Shown here piece by piece: positions 30,625 through 39,890 of a DNA stretch of 64,000 nucleotides. Both the position numbers and the translations under genes were made by a program. Below the pieces are notes generated by a model. The model was not told where the DNA came from. It did not search any database and saw nothing but the letters and a program-made list of their open reading frames with translations. Position 1 is the stretch's first letter, and every line of letters starts with the position of its first letter. Origin of the DNA: Paenacidovorax monticola (GTDB taxonomy: Bacteria > Pseudomonadota > Gammaproteobacteria > Burkholderiales > Burkholderiaceae_C). The stretch covers positions 1,550,001-1,614,000 of the forward strand of contig NZ_CP060790.1 of the NCBI RefSeq assembly GCF_014489595.1, in the 5' to 3' direction.

Positions 30625-31474
30625 GCGTGCACAAAAGTTGAAAGCATCATGGCCAGCGGCAGGGTGGGCAGCAGCGCGTCCACCCGGTCCAGCACGCCGC
30701 CATGGCCCGGCAGCAGGCCGCTGCTGTCCTTGACACCCACGCTGCGCTTGACCAGGGACTCCACCAGGTCACCCACCACGCTCATCGCGGCCATGAAGAC
30801 CACGCCCAGCAGCAGCAGCCACCAGCCTTGGCGGGCCAGGCGGGTATAGAAGCTCGGCACACCGGCCTGCAGGGATTGGTCGGCCAGCGTCCAGGCCACG
30901 GCCAGCACCACCACGCCGGCCATGCCGCCCCACACACCTTCCCAGCTCTTGCCGGGGCTGATGGAAGGGGCCAGCTTGGCCTTCGTGAATTGGAGGCCGA
31001 AAGCACGGCCCGCGAAGTAAGCAAAGATGTCGGCCACCCACACGAGCAGCAGCACCGACAGCAGGAAGTTGATGCCCTGGGCGCGCGCCTGCACCACCGC
31101 CAGCCAGGCCAGCCACAGCGCGAGCAGGCCGCCGACCACGCGCACGGCAGCCGGAATGCGCGGCCAGCCCGCCACGCCCGCACGCAGCAACGCCGCGCCG
31201 CCCAGCACCCACAGGCAGCCCCCCACGGCCCAGACCCAGGGCAGTGGCCGCTCGATGCAGCCCAGCGCCCAGGACAGCCCGCACAGCCCCACGCAAAGCC
31301 CCCCAGCGCCACGGAGCCCGCGGGCCCGAAGCCGTTGAGCCGCCCCCACTCCCAGGCACCCGCCGCCATCAGCACCAGGACCACCACGGTGAAGGGCAGC
31401 GGATTCGCGTGGAACAGTGCGGGCAGCAGGATGGCCAGCAGCACAAGGGCGGTGATGACGCGCTGTTTGAGCAT
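30621..31474 (-). CDS. cdsA: Phosphatidate cytidylyltransferase (one apparent one-base deletion)
   Basis: Multi-spanning inner-membrane enzyme making CDP-diacylglycerol. The first segment (LKQRVITALVLLAILLPALF) and the C-terminal family signature SVGVKDSSGLLPGHGGVLDRVD are in different frames as given. One added base in the run of six C at 31299-31304, just after VALGG, joins them into a 284-residue protein, the normal length, with about 7-8 hydrophobic helices. The gene is essential in bacteria, so a real disruption is unlikely. Followed by dxr with an ATGA overlap. Confidence 0.93.
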
Positions 31475-31550
31475 GGATCCCTTTAAAGCCTGTTTACGAT
31501 TTTTTCATGGAGTGCGTTGCTCCGCAGGGGGCGCGGATGCAAGCGGGCTC

Positions 31551-32282
31551 TCATGCGGGCTGCCGGTCGGAGTGCGCCGCCTGGACTTGTTCGGACGTCT
31601 TGCCGAAGCGGCGCTCGCGCCCGCCATAGGCCGCGATGGCCTCGTCCAGGGCCTTCTCGTCGAAATCCGGCCACAGCCGGTCGCTGAAGAAGAGTTCGGA
31701 ATACGCGGCCTGCCACAGCAGGAAGTTGCTGATGCGCATCTCACCACCCGTGCGGATCAGCAGATCCGGATCGGGTACATGGGCCATGCCCATGGACGCA
31801 TGCAGGCTCGACTCGGTGATCGGCTCGCCACGCGCTGCCAGCGCCGCGGCCGCCTGGGCAATGTCCCACCGGCCGCCGTAGTTGAAGCACACGTTGAGCA
31901 CCAGGCGCGTGTTGTGGGCCGTGGCGGCCTCGGCCTGCGCGAGGCCGGCGCGTACCTTGTCGGACAGGCCGGCGCGCTCACCCACGAAGAACAGGCGCAC
32001 GCCATCCTTGCTGAGCTGCGGCACCTCGCGCGCCAGGGCGCCCGCCAGCAGATCCATGAGGCCGGATACCTCGTCCTGCGGGCGATTCCAGTTCTCGGAC
32101 GAGAACGCGAATACCGTGAGCACCGCCACGCCACGCTGCACACAGGCACGCGCGCAGCGGCGCAGGGATTCGACCCCTTGCTTGTGGCCGGCCAGGCGCG
32201 GCAGAAAGCGCCGCGTGGCCCAGCGGCCGTTGCCATCCATGACGATGGCGATGTGGTGGGGAACCACCGGGGAATGGGACAT
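31551..32282 (-). CDS. uppS: Undecaprenyl diphosphate synthase
   Basis: A 243-residue cis-prenyltransferase making the C55 lipid carrier for peptidoglycan and LPS. The active-site block is IAIVMDGNGRWATRR (Asp16), then GHKQGVESLR, LTVFAFSSENWNRP, and the C-terminal DLLIRTGGEMRISNFLLWQAAYSELFF motif. All catalytic residues are present. Between frr and cdsA, the standard order. Confidence 0.97.
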   Translation of the reverse strand: MSHSPVVPHHIAIVMDGNGRWATRRFLPRLAGHKQGVESLRRCARACVQRGVAVLTVFAFSSENWNRPQDEVSGLMDLLAGALAREVPQLSKDGVRLFFVGERAGLSDKVRAGLAQAEAATAHNTRLVLNVCFNYGGRWDIAQAAAALAARGEPITESSLHASMGMAHVPDPDLLIRTGGEMRISNFLLWQAAYSELFFSDRLWPDFDEKALDEAIAAYGGRERRFGKTSEQVQAAHSDRQPA

Positions 32283-32321
32283 GGACAGTGATCCGAGCCG
32301 TCGGGAGACAGGTCCCGGACC

Positions 32322-32882
32322 TCAGACGGCCATGATCTCTTGTTCCTTGGCGGCCACGAGCGCATCCACCTCGGCGATGTGCTTGTCGGTCACCTTCTGC
32401 ACGTCGGCCTCGGCGCGCTTCTGATCGTCCTCGGAGGCCAGCTTGTCCTTCACGAGCTTTTTCACGGCGTCGTTGGCATCGCGGCGCAGGTTGCGCACGG
32501 CCACCTTGGCGCTCTCGCCTTCGGTGCGCACGAGCTTGGTCATTTCCTTGCGGCGCTCTTCGCTCATGGGCGGCATGGGCACGCGGATCAGGTCGCCCAT
32601 CGACGCGGGGTTCAGGCCCAGATCGCTCTCGCGGATGGCCTTCTCGATCTTGGCGCCCATGCCCTTTTCCCAGGGCTGCACGCTGATGGTGCGCGCGTCG
32701 ATCAGCGCCACGTTGGCCACCTGCGACAGCGGCACCATGGAGCCGTAGTACTCGACCTGCACGGCATCGAGCAGCGCGGGGTTGGCGCGGCCCGTGCGGA
32801 TCTTGGTGAGGTTGTTCTTGAATGCCACGATGGACTGGTCCATCTTGGCCTCGGCGTTCTTCTTGATATCGGCGATCGTCAT
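32322..32882 (-). CDS. frr: Ribosome recycling factor
   Basis: A 186-residue factor that, with EF-G, splits post-termination ribosomes. It begins [18 protein letters not shown] and contains the conserved [13 protein letters not shown] and [21 protein letters not shown] stretches; length is canonical. The start is the ATG at 32882 (with GGAGAA upstream), not the upstream in-frame codons. Follows pyrH. Confidence 0.97.
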   Translation of the reverse strand: MTIADIKKNAEAKMDQSIVAFKNNLTKIRTGRANPALLDAVQVEYYGSMVPLSQVANVALIDARTISVQPWEKGMGAKIEKAIRESDLGLNPASMGDLIRVPMPPMSEERRKEMTKLVRTEGESAKVAVRNLRRDANDAVKKLVKDKLASEDDQKRAEADVQKVTDKHIAEVDALVAAKEQEIMAV

Positions 32883-32943
32883 GTTTTCTCCTCTGGGGAC
32901 AGGGACCACGCGGCCCGGCACGCAGCCGGGCGGGGCCAAGCCC

Positions 32944-33666
32944 TCAAGCGTACACCAGCGTGCCTTCGTCTTCGCCCATCACCACACGCTTGAGAGCGCC
33001 ATGCTTCACGATGGAGAACACGCGGATCGGCAGCTTCTGGTCGCGGCACAGCGCGAAGGCCGTCGCATCCATGATGCCCAGGTTGCGCGAGATGGCCTCG
33101 TCGAACGTGAGCTTGGCGTAGCGCGTGGCCGAGGGGTCCTTGTTGGGGTCGGCCGTGTAAACGCCGTCCACCTTGGTGGCCTTGAGCACCAGTTCGGCGC
33201 CGATCTCGGCGCCGCGCAGCGCGGCCGCCGTATCGGTGGTGAAGAAGGGGTTGCCCGTGCCGGCGGCGAACACCACGACCTTGCCCTCTTCGAGGTACTG
33301 CAGGGCCTTCGGGCGCACATAGGGCTCGACCACCTGCTCGATGGCAATGGCCGACATCACGCGGGCCGTCATCCCCTGCTTGTCCATGGCGTCGGCCAGG
33401 GCCAAGGCGTTCATCACCGTGGCGAGCATGCCCATGTAGTCGGCCGTCGCGCGGTCCATACCCACCGAGCCCCCCGCCACGCCGCGGAAGATGTTGCCCC
33501 CGCCGATCACCACCGCCACCTGGACGCCCAGCTGGTTCACCTCGGCGATCTCCTCGACCATGCGCACGATGGTGGCACGGTTGATGCCGAAGGCGTCGTC
33601 CCCCATGAGGGCCTCACCAGACAGCTTGAGCAGGATGCGCTTGTGGGCTGGTGCGGCGAGGGACAT
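32944..33666 (-). CDS. pyrH: Uridylate kinase
   Basis: A 240-residue UMP kinase of the amino-acid-kinase fold. Motifs are [13 protein letters not shown] at the N-terminus, [13 protein letters not shown], and [18 protein letters not shown] chose ATG at 33666 because GGAGAAA lies just upstream; an earlier TTG at 33681 would put the ribosome-binding site inside the coding region. Between tsf and frr, the near-universal order. Confidence 0.96.
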   Translation of the reverse strand: MSLAAPAHKRILLKLSGEALMGDDAFGINRATIVRMVEEIAEVNQLGVQVAVVIGGGNIFRGVAGGSVGMDRATADYMGMLATVMNALALADAMDKQGMTARVMSAIAIEQVVEPYVRPKALQYLEEGKVVVFAAGTGNPFFTTDTAAALRGAEIGAELVLKATKVDGVYTADPNKDPSATRYAKLTFDEAISRNLGIMDATAFALCRDQKLPIRVFSIVKHGALKRVVMGEDEGTLVYA

Positions 33667-33731
33667 GGGCGATTTCTCCAAAGGCAGTACGGCGGTGAGT
33701 GGTGATGGAACGGGGGTGAAAAGGCGGCCGG

Positions 33732-34631
33732 TCAGGCTGCGGCAGCCTTGGCGGCGGCCACCTGGGCAGCCACTTCGGCGGCGAAGTCGTCAGCCTTCTT
33801 CTCGATGCCTTCGCCCACCACGAAGAGCGTGAAGCCCTTCACGGTGGTGTTGGCGGCCTTGAGCATCTGGGCCACGGTCTGCTTGCCGTCGGCGGCCTTC
33901 ACGAAGACCTGGTCGGCCAGCGACACTTCCTTGAGGTACTTCTGCACCGAGCCTTCCACCATCTTGGCGGCGATGTCGGCGGGCTTGCCGGATTCGGCAG
34001 CCTTGCCTTCGGCCACGGCACGCTCCTTGGCGATCAGGTCGGCAGGCACGTCGGCGCTGGTCAGGGCCACGGGCTTCATGGCGGCCACGTGCATGGCCAC
34101 GTCCTTGGCGGCAGCGGCGTCACCGTCGAACTCCACGACCACGCCGATGCGTGCGCCGTGCAGGTAGGAAGCCAGGTTGGAGCCGCTGAAGTACTTGAAG
34201 CGGCGGAACGACATGTTCTCGCCAATCTTGCCGATCAGGCCCTTGCGCACGTCTTCCAGAGTGGGACCGAAGCTGTCCTGGCTGTAGGGCAGCGCGCTCA
34301 GGGCGGCCACGTCGGCAGGGTTGTGCTTGGCGACCAGCTCGGCCGCGGCCTTGGCCATGGCGATGAAGCTGTCGTTCTTGCTCACGAAGTCGGTTTCGCT
34401 GTTCACTTCGATCAGGGCACCGGTCGTGCCGTCGATGAAGCTGGCGACCACGCCTTCGGCCGTGACGCGGGCGGCGGCCTTGCCAGCCTTGGTGCCCAGC
34501 TTCACGCGCAGCAGCTCTTCCGCCTTGGCCAGATCGCCATCGGCCTCCGTCAGAGCCTTCTTGCATTCCATCATGGGGGCGTCGGTCTTGGCACGCAGTT
34601 CAGCGACCATGCTTGCGGTAATTGCAGCCAT
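33732..34631 (-). CDS. tsf: Elongation factor Ts
   Basis: A 299-residue nucleotide exchange factor for EF-Tu. The N-terminal UBA-like module ([35 protein letters not shown]) contains the signature LRxxTxAxxMxCKxAL. The core TDFVSKN motif is present ([13 protein letters not shown]), followed by two core subdomains, the coiled coil, and a C-terminal helix. It follows rpsB after a GC hairpin with eight T residues. Confidence 0.97.
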   Translation of the reverse strand: MAAITASMVAELRAKTDAPMMECKKALTEADGDLAKAEELLRVKLGTKAGKAAARVTAEGVVASFIDGTTGALIEVNSETDFVSKNDSFIAMAKAAAELVAKHNPADVAALSALPYSQDSFGPTLEDVRKGLIGKIGENMSFRRFKYFSGSNLASYLHGARIGVVVEFDGDAAAAKDVAMHVAAMKPVALTSADVPADLIAKERAVAEGKAAESGKPADIAAKMVEGSVQKYLKEVSLADQVFVKAADGKQTVAQMLKAANTTVKGFTLFVVGEGIEKKADDFAAEVAAQVAAAKAAAA

Positions 34632-34675
34632 CTGTATTTCTCCGTATCAGTTCAGTTCGTCACAGGGTTCGGGCT

Positions 34676-34703
34676 AAAAAAAAGGGGGCTCACCAGGGGC
34701 CCC
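34676..34703 (-). terminator. Intrinsic terminator/attenuator between rpsB and tsf
   Basis: In the minus orientation GGGGC (34703-34699) pairs with GCCCC (34689-34685) and is followed by TTTTTTTT (34683-34676, after one extra C). A perfect 14-bp palindrome CGCGACATGTCGCG lies just upstream at 34713-34726, after the rpsB stop. This likely lowers tsf and downstream expression relative to rpsB. Confidence 0.65.
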
Positions 34704-34737
34704 GCTTCTTTTCGCGACATGTCGCGCAGCCGGGACT

Positions 34738-35490
34738 TCAGGCAGCGGATTCTTCCACTTCCACGAATTCGTCCGAGCCTTCGCCGGAGGCGGCCTTGGC
34801 CACTTCGGCCACGGCGTTGGCACGGCCTTCCAGGATCGCGTCAGCGATGCCACGGGCGTACAGGGCCACGGCCTTGGCCGAGTCGTCGTTACCGGGGATC
34901 ACGTAGTCGATGCCTTCGGGCGAGTGGTTGGAGTCCACCACGCCGATCAGCGGAATGCCCAGCTTCTTGGCTTCGGCCACGGCGATCTTGTGGAAGCCCA
35001 CGTCGATGATGAAGATGGCGTCGGGCAGGGCGTTCATGTCCTGAATGCCGCCGATGTCCTTCTCGAGCTTCTCGATCTCGCGGGTGAACGTGAGCTGTTC
35101 CTTCTTGCTCATGGACTCCAGGCCGGCTTCCTGCTGGGCCTTCATGTCCTTCAGGCGCTTGATCGAGGTCTTCACGGTCTTGAAGTTCGTCAGCATGCCG
35201 CCCAGCCAGCGCTGGTCGACATAGGGCACGCCGGCGCGCTGGGCTTCGGCAGCCAGCAGCTCACGGGCCTGGCGCTTGGTGCCCACCATCAGGATAGTGC
35301 CGCGGTTGGCAGACAGTTGCTTGGCGAACTTCTGCGCTTCCTGGAACATCGGCAGCGACTTTTCCAGGTTGATGATGTGGATCTTGTTGCGATGGCCGAA
35401 GATGTACGGGGCCATCTTGGGGTTCCAGAAGCGGGTTTGGTGGCCGAAGTGGACACCGGCTTCCAGCATTTCGCGCATGGTGACGGACAT
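34738..35490 (-). CDS. rpsB: 30S ribosomal protein S2
   Basis: A 250-residue S2. It has the signature [23 protein letters not shown] at the N-terminus, FATKR-like [10 protein letters not shown], the [12 protein letters not shown] motif and [10 protein letters not shown] followed by [29 protein letters not shown]. It leads the long minus-strand operon. The start has GGAG upstream (TTTGGAGAATTCACATG). Confidence 0.98.
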   Translation of the reverse strand: MSVTMREMLEAGVHFGHQTRFWNPKMAPYIFGHRNKIHIINLEKSLPMFQEAQKFAKQLSANRGTILMVGTKRQARELLAAEAQRAGVPYVDQRWLGGMLTNFKTVKTSIKRLKDMKAQQEAGLESMSKKEQLTFTREIEKLEKDIGGIQDMNALPDAIFIIDVGFHKIAVAEAKKLGIPLIGVVDSNHSPEGIDYVIPGNDDSAKAVALYARGIADAILEGRANAVAEVAKAASGEGSDEFVEVEESAA

Positions 35491-35531
35491 GTGAATTCTC
35501 CAAAGGTTGGGTCTAAAATCCAGCCCGACAT

Positions 35532-35557
35532 TTGCACCTCTCCAGAGAGGACTGCAA
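35532..35557 (-). promoter_or_regulatory. Hairpin in the rpsB 5' leader
   Basis: CCTCTC (35537-35542) and GAGAGG (35545-35550) pair around CA, and outer arms TTGCA (35532-35536) and TGCAA (35553-35557) extend the stem with a two-base bulge. It ends about 41 bp before the rpsB ATG. rpsB-tsf is autoregulated by S2 through leader RNA in enterobacteria; whether this hairpin is the equivalent is unproven. Confidence 0.45.
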
Positions 35558-35671
35558 CACCTTGATAGGGCTGGTTTGCGATTGGTTTCACTGCGATCGC
35601 CCCGTCGGCCATCCGCATGGATGGATTCGGCAGGCAGCTCTCAGCTAAACCCAAAGATTCTAGCACAGCCC

Positions 35672-37039
35672 ATGCATCCAGATCTCTGCGCCGCCGTGTC
35701 CCAGGTGCGAGCCGGCGAGTCCGGCGCCGGCGAATGGCTGGAGCGCGGCATCGCCGCCGCCCGGTCGCCGGAATGCGCGCATGTGTTCGCCCGCACCCTG
35801 TTCGACAGCGCCCGGCAGGAGGCCGCCGCCGCCCGGCCCGACCAGCCCCTGGCCGGCCTCGCCGTGTCGGTGAAGGACCTCTTCGACATGCAGGGCCTGC
35901 CCTCGCGCGCCAGTTCCCTGGCCCTGGAGGACGCCCCGCCCGCCGCCCAGGACTGCCCCGCCGTGGCGCGCCTGCGGGCGGCCGGCGGCGCCATCATCGG
36001 CCGCACCCACATGGTGGAATTCGCCTTCTCGGGCGTGGGCGTGAACCCGCACCACGGCACGCCCGCCGCCCGGGACGCGCACCACGGCGCCCTGCCCGGC
36101 GCGCCCCGCGTGCCCGGCGGCTCCTCTTCGGGCGCCGCCGTATCGGTGGCCACGGGCGCGGCCTTCGTGGGCCTGGGCTCCGACACGGGCGGCTCCATCC
36201 GCATCCCGGCGGCGCTGAACGGCCTGGTGGGCTTCAAGAACACCGCGCGGCTCGTGCCCACCGCGGGCGCGGTGCCGCTGTCCACCACGCTCGACACGGC
36301 CTGCGCCATGACGCGCTCGGTGCGCGACGCGCTGCTGGTGCACGAGATCCTGGCCGCGCGGCGCGTGACGCGCAGCCCCGCCCCGCTCTCGGCCTGGCGC
36401 TTGGCCGTGCCGACCACCACGTTCCTGGATGGCATGGAGCCCGCCGTGGCCACGGCCTTCGGGCGCACGCTGCAGGCCCTGCGCGGCGCGGGCGCGCGCA
36501 TCACCGAGATCGCCCTGCCGGAGCTGGCCGACCTTGCGAACATCAACGCCGCGGGCGGCTTCTCGGCCGCCGAGAGCTACGCCTGGCACCGCCCGCTGCT
36601 GGCCACGCAGGCCCACCGCTACGACCCGCGCGTGAGAAGCCGCATCGAGCGTGGCGCGGGCATGTCGGCAGCCGACTACATCGACCTGCTGCATGCGCGC
36701 CGCGCCTGGATCGCACGCATGGAGGCTGCCCTCGCGGGCTTCGACGCCCTGCTCTCGCCCACCGTGCCCATCGTGGCGCCGACCATCGCCTCGGTCGCGC
36801 CGGCCGACGGCACGGACCCAGCCCAGGACGCCGCGCGCGACGCCGAGTTCTTCCGTGTGAATGGGTTGCTGCTGCGCAACACGAGCGTGGTGAACATGCT
36901 CGACGGCTGCGCCCTCTCATTACCCTGCCACGTCGCAGGGGAACTCCCGGTGGGCCTCATGGTCTGGCATGCTGCACTGCACGATGATCCCGTGCTGAAC
37001 ATCGGCTTGCGCATCGAAGAAGCACTACAAAAACAATAG
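35672..37039 (+). CDS. Amidase-signature family hydrolase
   Basis: A 455-residue amidase-signature enzyme with the Ser-cisSer-Lys triad: Lys68 in LAVSVKDLFDMQG, the Gly/Ser loop VPGGSSSGAAVSVATG (Ser151-153), and nucleophile Ser175 in GLGSDTGGSIRIPA. It lacks features that would mark it as GatA (there is no gatB or gatC nearby), so it is more likely a metabolic amidase of unknown substrate. The stop codon TAG (37037-37039) lies inside an interspersed repeat, which therefore defines the C-terminus (EEALQKQ). Divergent from rpsB. Confidence 0.88.
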   Translation: MHPDLCAAVSQVRAGESGAGEWLERGIAAARSPECAHVFARTLFDSARQEAAAARPDQPLAGLAVSVKDLFDMQGLPSRASSLALEDAPPAAQDCPAVARLRAAGGAIIGRTHMVEFAFSGVGVNPHHGTPAARDAHHGALPGAPRVPGGSSSGAAVSVATGAAFVGLGSDTGGSIRIPAALNGLVGFKNTARLVPTAGAVPLSTTLDTACAMTRSVRDALLVHEILAARRVTRSPAPLSAWRLAVPTTTFLDGMEPAVATAFGRTLQALRGAGARITEIALPELADLANINAAGGFSAAESYAWHRPLLATQAHRYDPRVRSRIERGAGMSAADYIDLLHARRAWIARMEAALAGFDALLSPTVPIVAPTIASVAPADGTDPAQDAARDAEFFRVNGLLLRNTSVVNMLDGCALSLPCHVAGELPVGLMVWHAALHDDPVLNIGLRIEEALQKQ

Positions 37040-37049
37040 CTGGTAGCGC
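37025..37049 (+). repeat. Interspersed AATAGCTGGTAGCGC-type repeat ending the amidase gene
   Basis: CTACAAAAACAATAGCTGGT followed by AGCGC. It is a family member related to those at 22262 and 20914, and the amidase stop TAG lies within its AATAGC core. Confidence 0.6.
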
Positions 37050-37090
37050 GCATGGCGCGTGCGCCAGCAGCCAAAAAAACACTCAGATTC

Positions 37091-38344
37091 ATGAAGATCG
37101 CCATCGTGGGCGCCGGCATTGTCGGCGTCGCCACCGCGTACGAGCTTGCCCGCGACGGGCATGAAGTTACCGTCCTGGAACAGCGCAGCGCGGCCGCCGA
37201 GGAGGCCAGCTTCGCCAACGGCGGGCTGCTGGCCCCTGCCCTGCTGCAGCCCTGGGCCGCTCCCGGCGTGGGCGGGCCGCCTCGCCGCCCGCTGCTCGGG
37301 CGCCAGGCCCTGCTGCGCATTGCCAGCGGCGTCTCGGGGGCCGACCTGGCCTGGCTCTGGCGCTGGCGCCGCGCGGCGCGGCAGGCCGCCAAGGGCACGC
37401 TGCCACCGGCCCTCGCCACCCTGGAGCACCTCGCGCGCTACAGCCAGGCCCGCCTGCACGCCACCCTGGCAGCGCTGGACATGGACCCCGAATGCCGCAC
37501 CGGCGGCCTCGTGCTGCTGCGCACCGAGCCGGAGCGCGCCGCGCTCGCCCCCGTGCTGCAATTGCTGCGCGATGCGGGCGTGCCGCTGCACGAGGTGGAT
37601 GCCGAGGCCGCGCGCCGCATCGAACCCGGACTGTCGCCCCACACCCCGCTGGCGGCCGCGCTGCACCTGCCCGGCGGCGAGGTCGGCAACTGCCGGCTGT
37701 TCGCCCTCATGCTGCGCCAGGCGGCCCAGCAACTCGGCGCCCAGTTCCTCTTCAACACCACGGTGCGGCGCCTGCACACGGCGCCGGCGGGCGTACAGGT
37801 CGCGGGCGAAGCCGCCCCGCGCAGCTTCGATGCCGTGGTGCTGTGCGCGGGCGCATCCGCCGCCGCGCTGCTGCGCCCCCTGGGCCTGCGCCTGCCCCTG
37901 GCCATGCTGCACGGCTACACCGTGAGCGCCCCGCTGCGCGAAGACCTGTACGCGCCGCAAGGCGCCGTGGTGGACGCCCACCACCAGGCCAGCATCGCCC
38001 GGCTGGGCCAGCGCGTGCGCGTGAGCGGCGGCGCCGAACTGGGCGGCGCGCCCAGCCTGCAGCACGCCCCCACGCTGGAGCGGCTGTACCAGGTGCTGAC
38101 CGACTGGTTCCCCGGCGGCGCGCAGTTGTCGAGCGGCGTCCAGGTCTGGCGCGGCGCACGGCCCATGCTGCCCGACGGGCCGCCCGTGCTCGGTGCCAGC
38201 GGCCTGCAGGGCCTGTGGCTCAACCTGGGCCATGGCGCCAGCGGCTGGACCGTGGCCAGCGGCTGCGCGCGCGTGCTGGCCGACCTGGTGGCCCAGCGCA
38301 CGCCCGAGATCGCGCACGAAGGCCTGGGCGCAGGCCGCTTCTGA
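37091..38344 (+). CDS. FAD-dependent D-amino-acid dehydrogenase-like oxidoreductase (DadA family)
   Basis: A 417-residue DAO-fold flavoprotein. The dinucleotide-binding motif is IAIVGAGIVGVATAYELARDGHEVTVLE (GxGxxG, closing acidic residue Glu31). Further landmarks are the SFANGGLLAPALLQPWA block typical of DadA, and the C-terminal FAD contact NLGHGASGWTVASGCARVLADL. DadA deaminates D-amino acids, mostly D-Ala, at the membrane into the respiratory chain. There is no dadX racemase here, so the substrate is uncertain. ATG at 37091, 51 bp after the amidase stop. Confidence 0.87.
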   Translation: MKIAIVGAGIVGVATAYELARDGHEVTVLEQRSAAAEEASFANGGLLAPALLQPWAAPGVGGPPRRPLLGRQALLRIASGVSGADLAWLWRWRRAARQAAKGTLPPALATLEHLARYSQARLHATLAALDMDPECRTGGLVLLRTEPERAALAPVLQLLRDAGVPLHEVDAEAARRIEPGLSPHTPLAAALHLPGGEVGNCRLFALMLRQAAQQLGAQFLFNTTVRRLHTAPAGVQVAGEAAPRSFDAVVLCAGASAAALLRPLGLRLPLAMLHGYTVSAPLREDLYAPQGAVVDAHHQASIARLGQRVRVSGGAELGGAPSLQHAPTLERLYQVLTDWFPGGAQLSSGVQVWRGARPMLPDGPPVLGASGLQGLWLNLGHGASGWTVASGCARVLADLVAQRTPEIAHEGLGAGRF

Positions 38345-38381
38345 AAACAGCCGGGCGGGGCCGGCGCACAATGCGTCTGCC

Positions 38382-39890
38382 ATGCACCGAATCCTGCCCG
38401 ACCACCGCGCGCCGCTGTTCGACCAGGCCGCCACGCGCCGCATCGAAGAAGCCGCCGCCGCACGGCTGCCGCCCCACACCCTCATGCAACGCGCCGGCGA
38501 AGCCACGGCCCGCCTGGCCCGGGCCCTGGCCCCGCACGCGCGCCGCATCTGGATCGCATGCGGCCCCGGCAACAACGGTGGCGACGGCCTGGAGGCCGCC
38601 CTGCACCTGCGCACCGCAGGCTACCCCGTGACCGTGACCTGGCTGGGCCAGCCCGGGCATGCGCCGGCCGATGCACAGCGCTCATGGCAGCGCGCACACG
38701 ACGCGTGCGTGGCCTTCGCCGACACCCCGCCGCCGGACCTGGGCCCCGCCGACCTCTGCGTGGACGCGCTGCTGGGCATTGGCCTGGCGCCCGGCGGTGC
38801 GCAGCGCGCGCCCGATCCGCGCCTGCGCGCCTGGCTGGACGCCCTGCACGCCAGCCCCGCGCCCGTGCTGGCCGTGGACCTGCCTTCGGGCCTGCTGGCC
38901 GACACGGGTCAGTACGCGGGCGGGCTCGCGCCCCCTGGCGCCACGCCGCCCCGGTCGGCGCGCCACACGCTGAGCCTGCTCACGCTCAAGCCCGCGCTCT
39001 TCACCGGCGCGGGGCGCGATGCGGCCGGCGCCGTCTGGCTCCATGACCTGGGCGTGGCGCCGGGCACCGAGCCGCCCTGCGCCTGGCTGTCCGGCGCACC
39101 GGCCCCCCTGGCCCGCGCCCACGCCAGCCACAAAGGCAGCTACGGCGACGTGGCCGTGGTGGGCGGCGAAGGACTGGCCCAGCGCGGCCTGGGCATGTCG
39201 GGCGCCGCGCTGCTGGCCGCTTCGGCAGCCCTGCACGGCGGCGCGGGCCGCGTGCTGGTGGCGCTGCTCGACGAAGGGCTGCAGCCGCTCGACACGGCCC
39301 AGCCCGAACTCATGCTGCGCCGCTTCGACGCGCTCGACCTGGAACGCCTCACCGTGGTCTGCGGCTGCGGCGGCGGCGAGGCCGTGCGGCCGCTGCTGCC
39401 GCGCGTGCTGGCAGCGGCGCCGCGCCTGGTGCTGGACGCCGACGCGCTCAACGCCATCGCGGCCGATCCAGCGCTGCAGCACCAGTTGTCGGACCGCGCC
39501 GCGCGCGGCCAGGCCACGGTCCTCACGCCGCACCCGCTCGAGGCAGCACGCCTGCTGGGCCTGGACACTGCCCAGGTGCAGGCCCACCGCCTGCAGGCCG
39601 CGCGGCTGCTGGCCGAGCGCTTTCGCTGCGTGGCGGTGCTCAAGGGATCGGGATCCGTAGTGGCGGAGCCCGGCCAGCCCCCGGCCATCAACCCCACGGG
39701 CAATGCCCGGCTGGCCACGGCAGGCACGGGCGATGTGCTGGCGGGGCTCGTGGGCGCACGGCTGGCCTCGGGGCACCGCGCCTTCGACGCGGCCGCCGGC
39801 GCCTGCTGGCTACACGGCCGGGCCGCCGATGGCTGGCGCGAGGGCCGCGCCCTCACGGCCTCGGCCCTTGCACGACGCCTCGGCGCCTAG
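38382..39890 (+). CDS. nnr: Bifunctional NAD(P)H-hydrate repair enzyme
   Basis: A 502-residue fusion of NnrE (NAD(P)HX epimerase, residues 1 to about 215) and NnrD (ADP/ATP-dependent dehydratase, about 240-502). The epimerase has IWIACGPGNNGGDGLEAALHL and VLAVDLPSGLLADTG; the dehydratase has HKGSYGDVAVVGG, LVLDADALNAIA, VLTPHPLEAARLLG and the signature NPTGNARLATAGTGDVLAGL. Converts damaged hydrated nicotinamide cofactor back. Its TAG stop overlaps the convergent rnr TAG within the single tetranucleotide CTAG. Confidence 0.95.
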   Translation: MHRILPDHRAPLFDQAATRRIEEAAAARLPPHTLMQRAGEATARLARALAPHARRIWIACGPGNNGGDGLEAALHLRTAGYPVTVTWLGQPGHAPADAQRSWQRAHDACVAFADTPPPDLGPADLCVDALLGIGLAPGGAQRAPDPRLRAWLDALHASPAPVLAVDLPSGLLADTGQYAGGLAPPGATPPRSARHTLSLLTLKPALFTGAGRDAAGAVWLHDLGVAPGTEPPCAWLSGAPAPLARAHASHKGSYGDVAVVGGEGLAQRGLGMSGAALLAASAALHGGAGRVLVALLDEGLQPLDTAQPELMLRRFDALDLERLTVVCGCGGGEAVRPLLPRVLAAAPRLVLDADALNAIAADPALQHQLSDRAARGQATVLTPHPLEAARLLGLDTAQVQAHRLQAARLLAERFRCVAVLKGSGSVVAEPGQPPAINPTGNARLATAGTGDVLAGLVGARLASGHRAFDAAAGACWLHGRAADGWREGRALTASALARRLGA

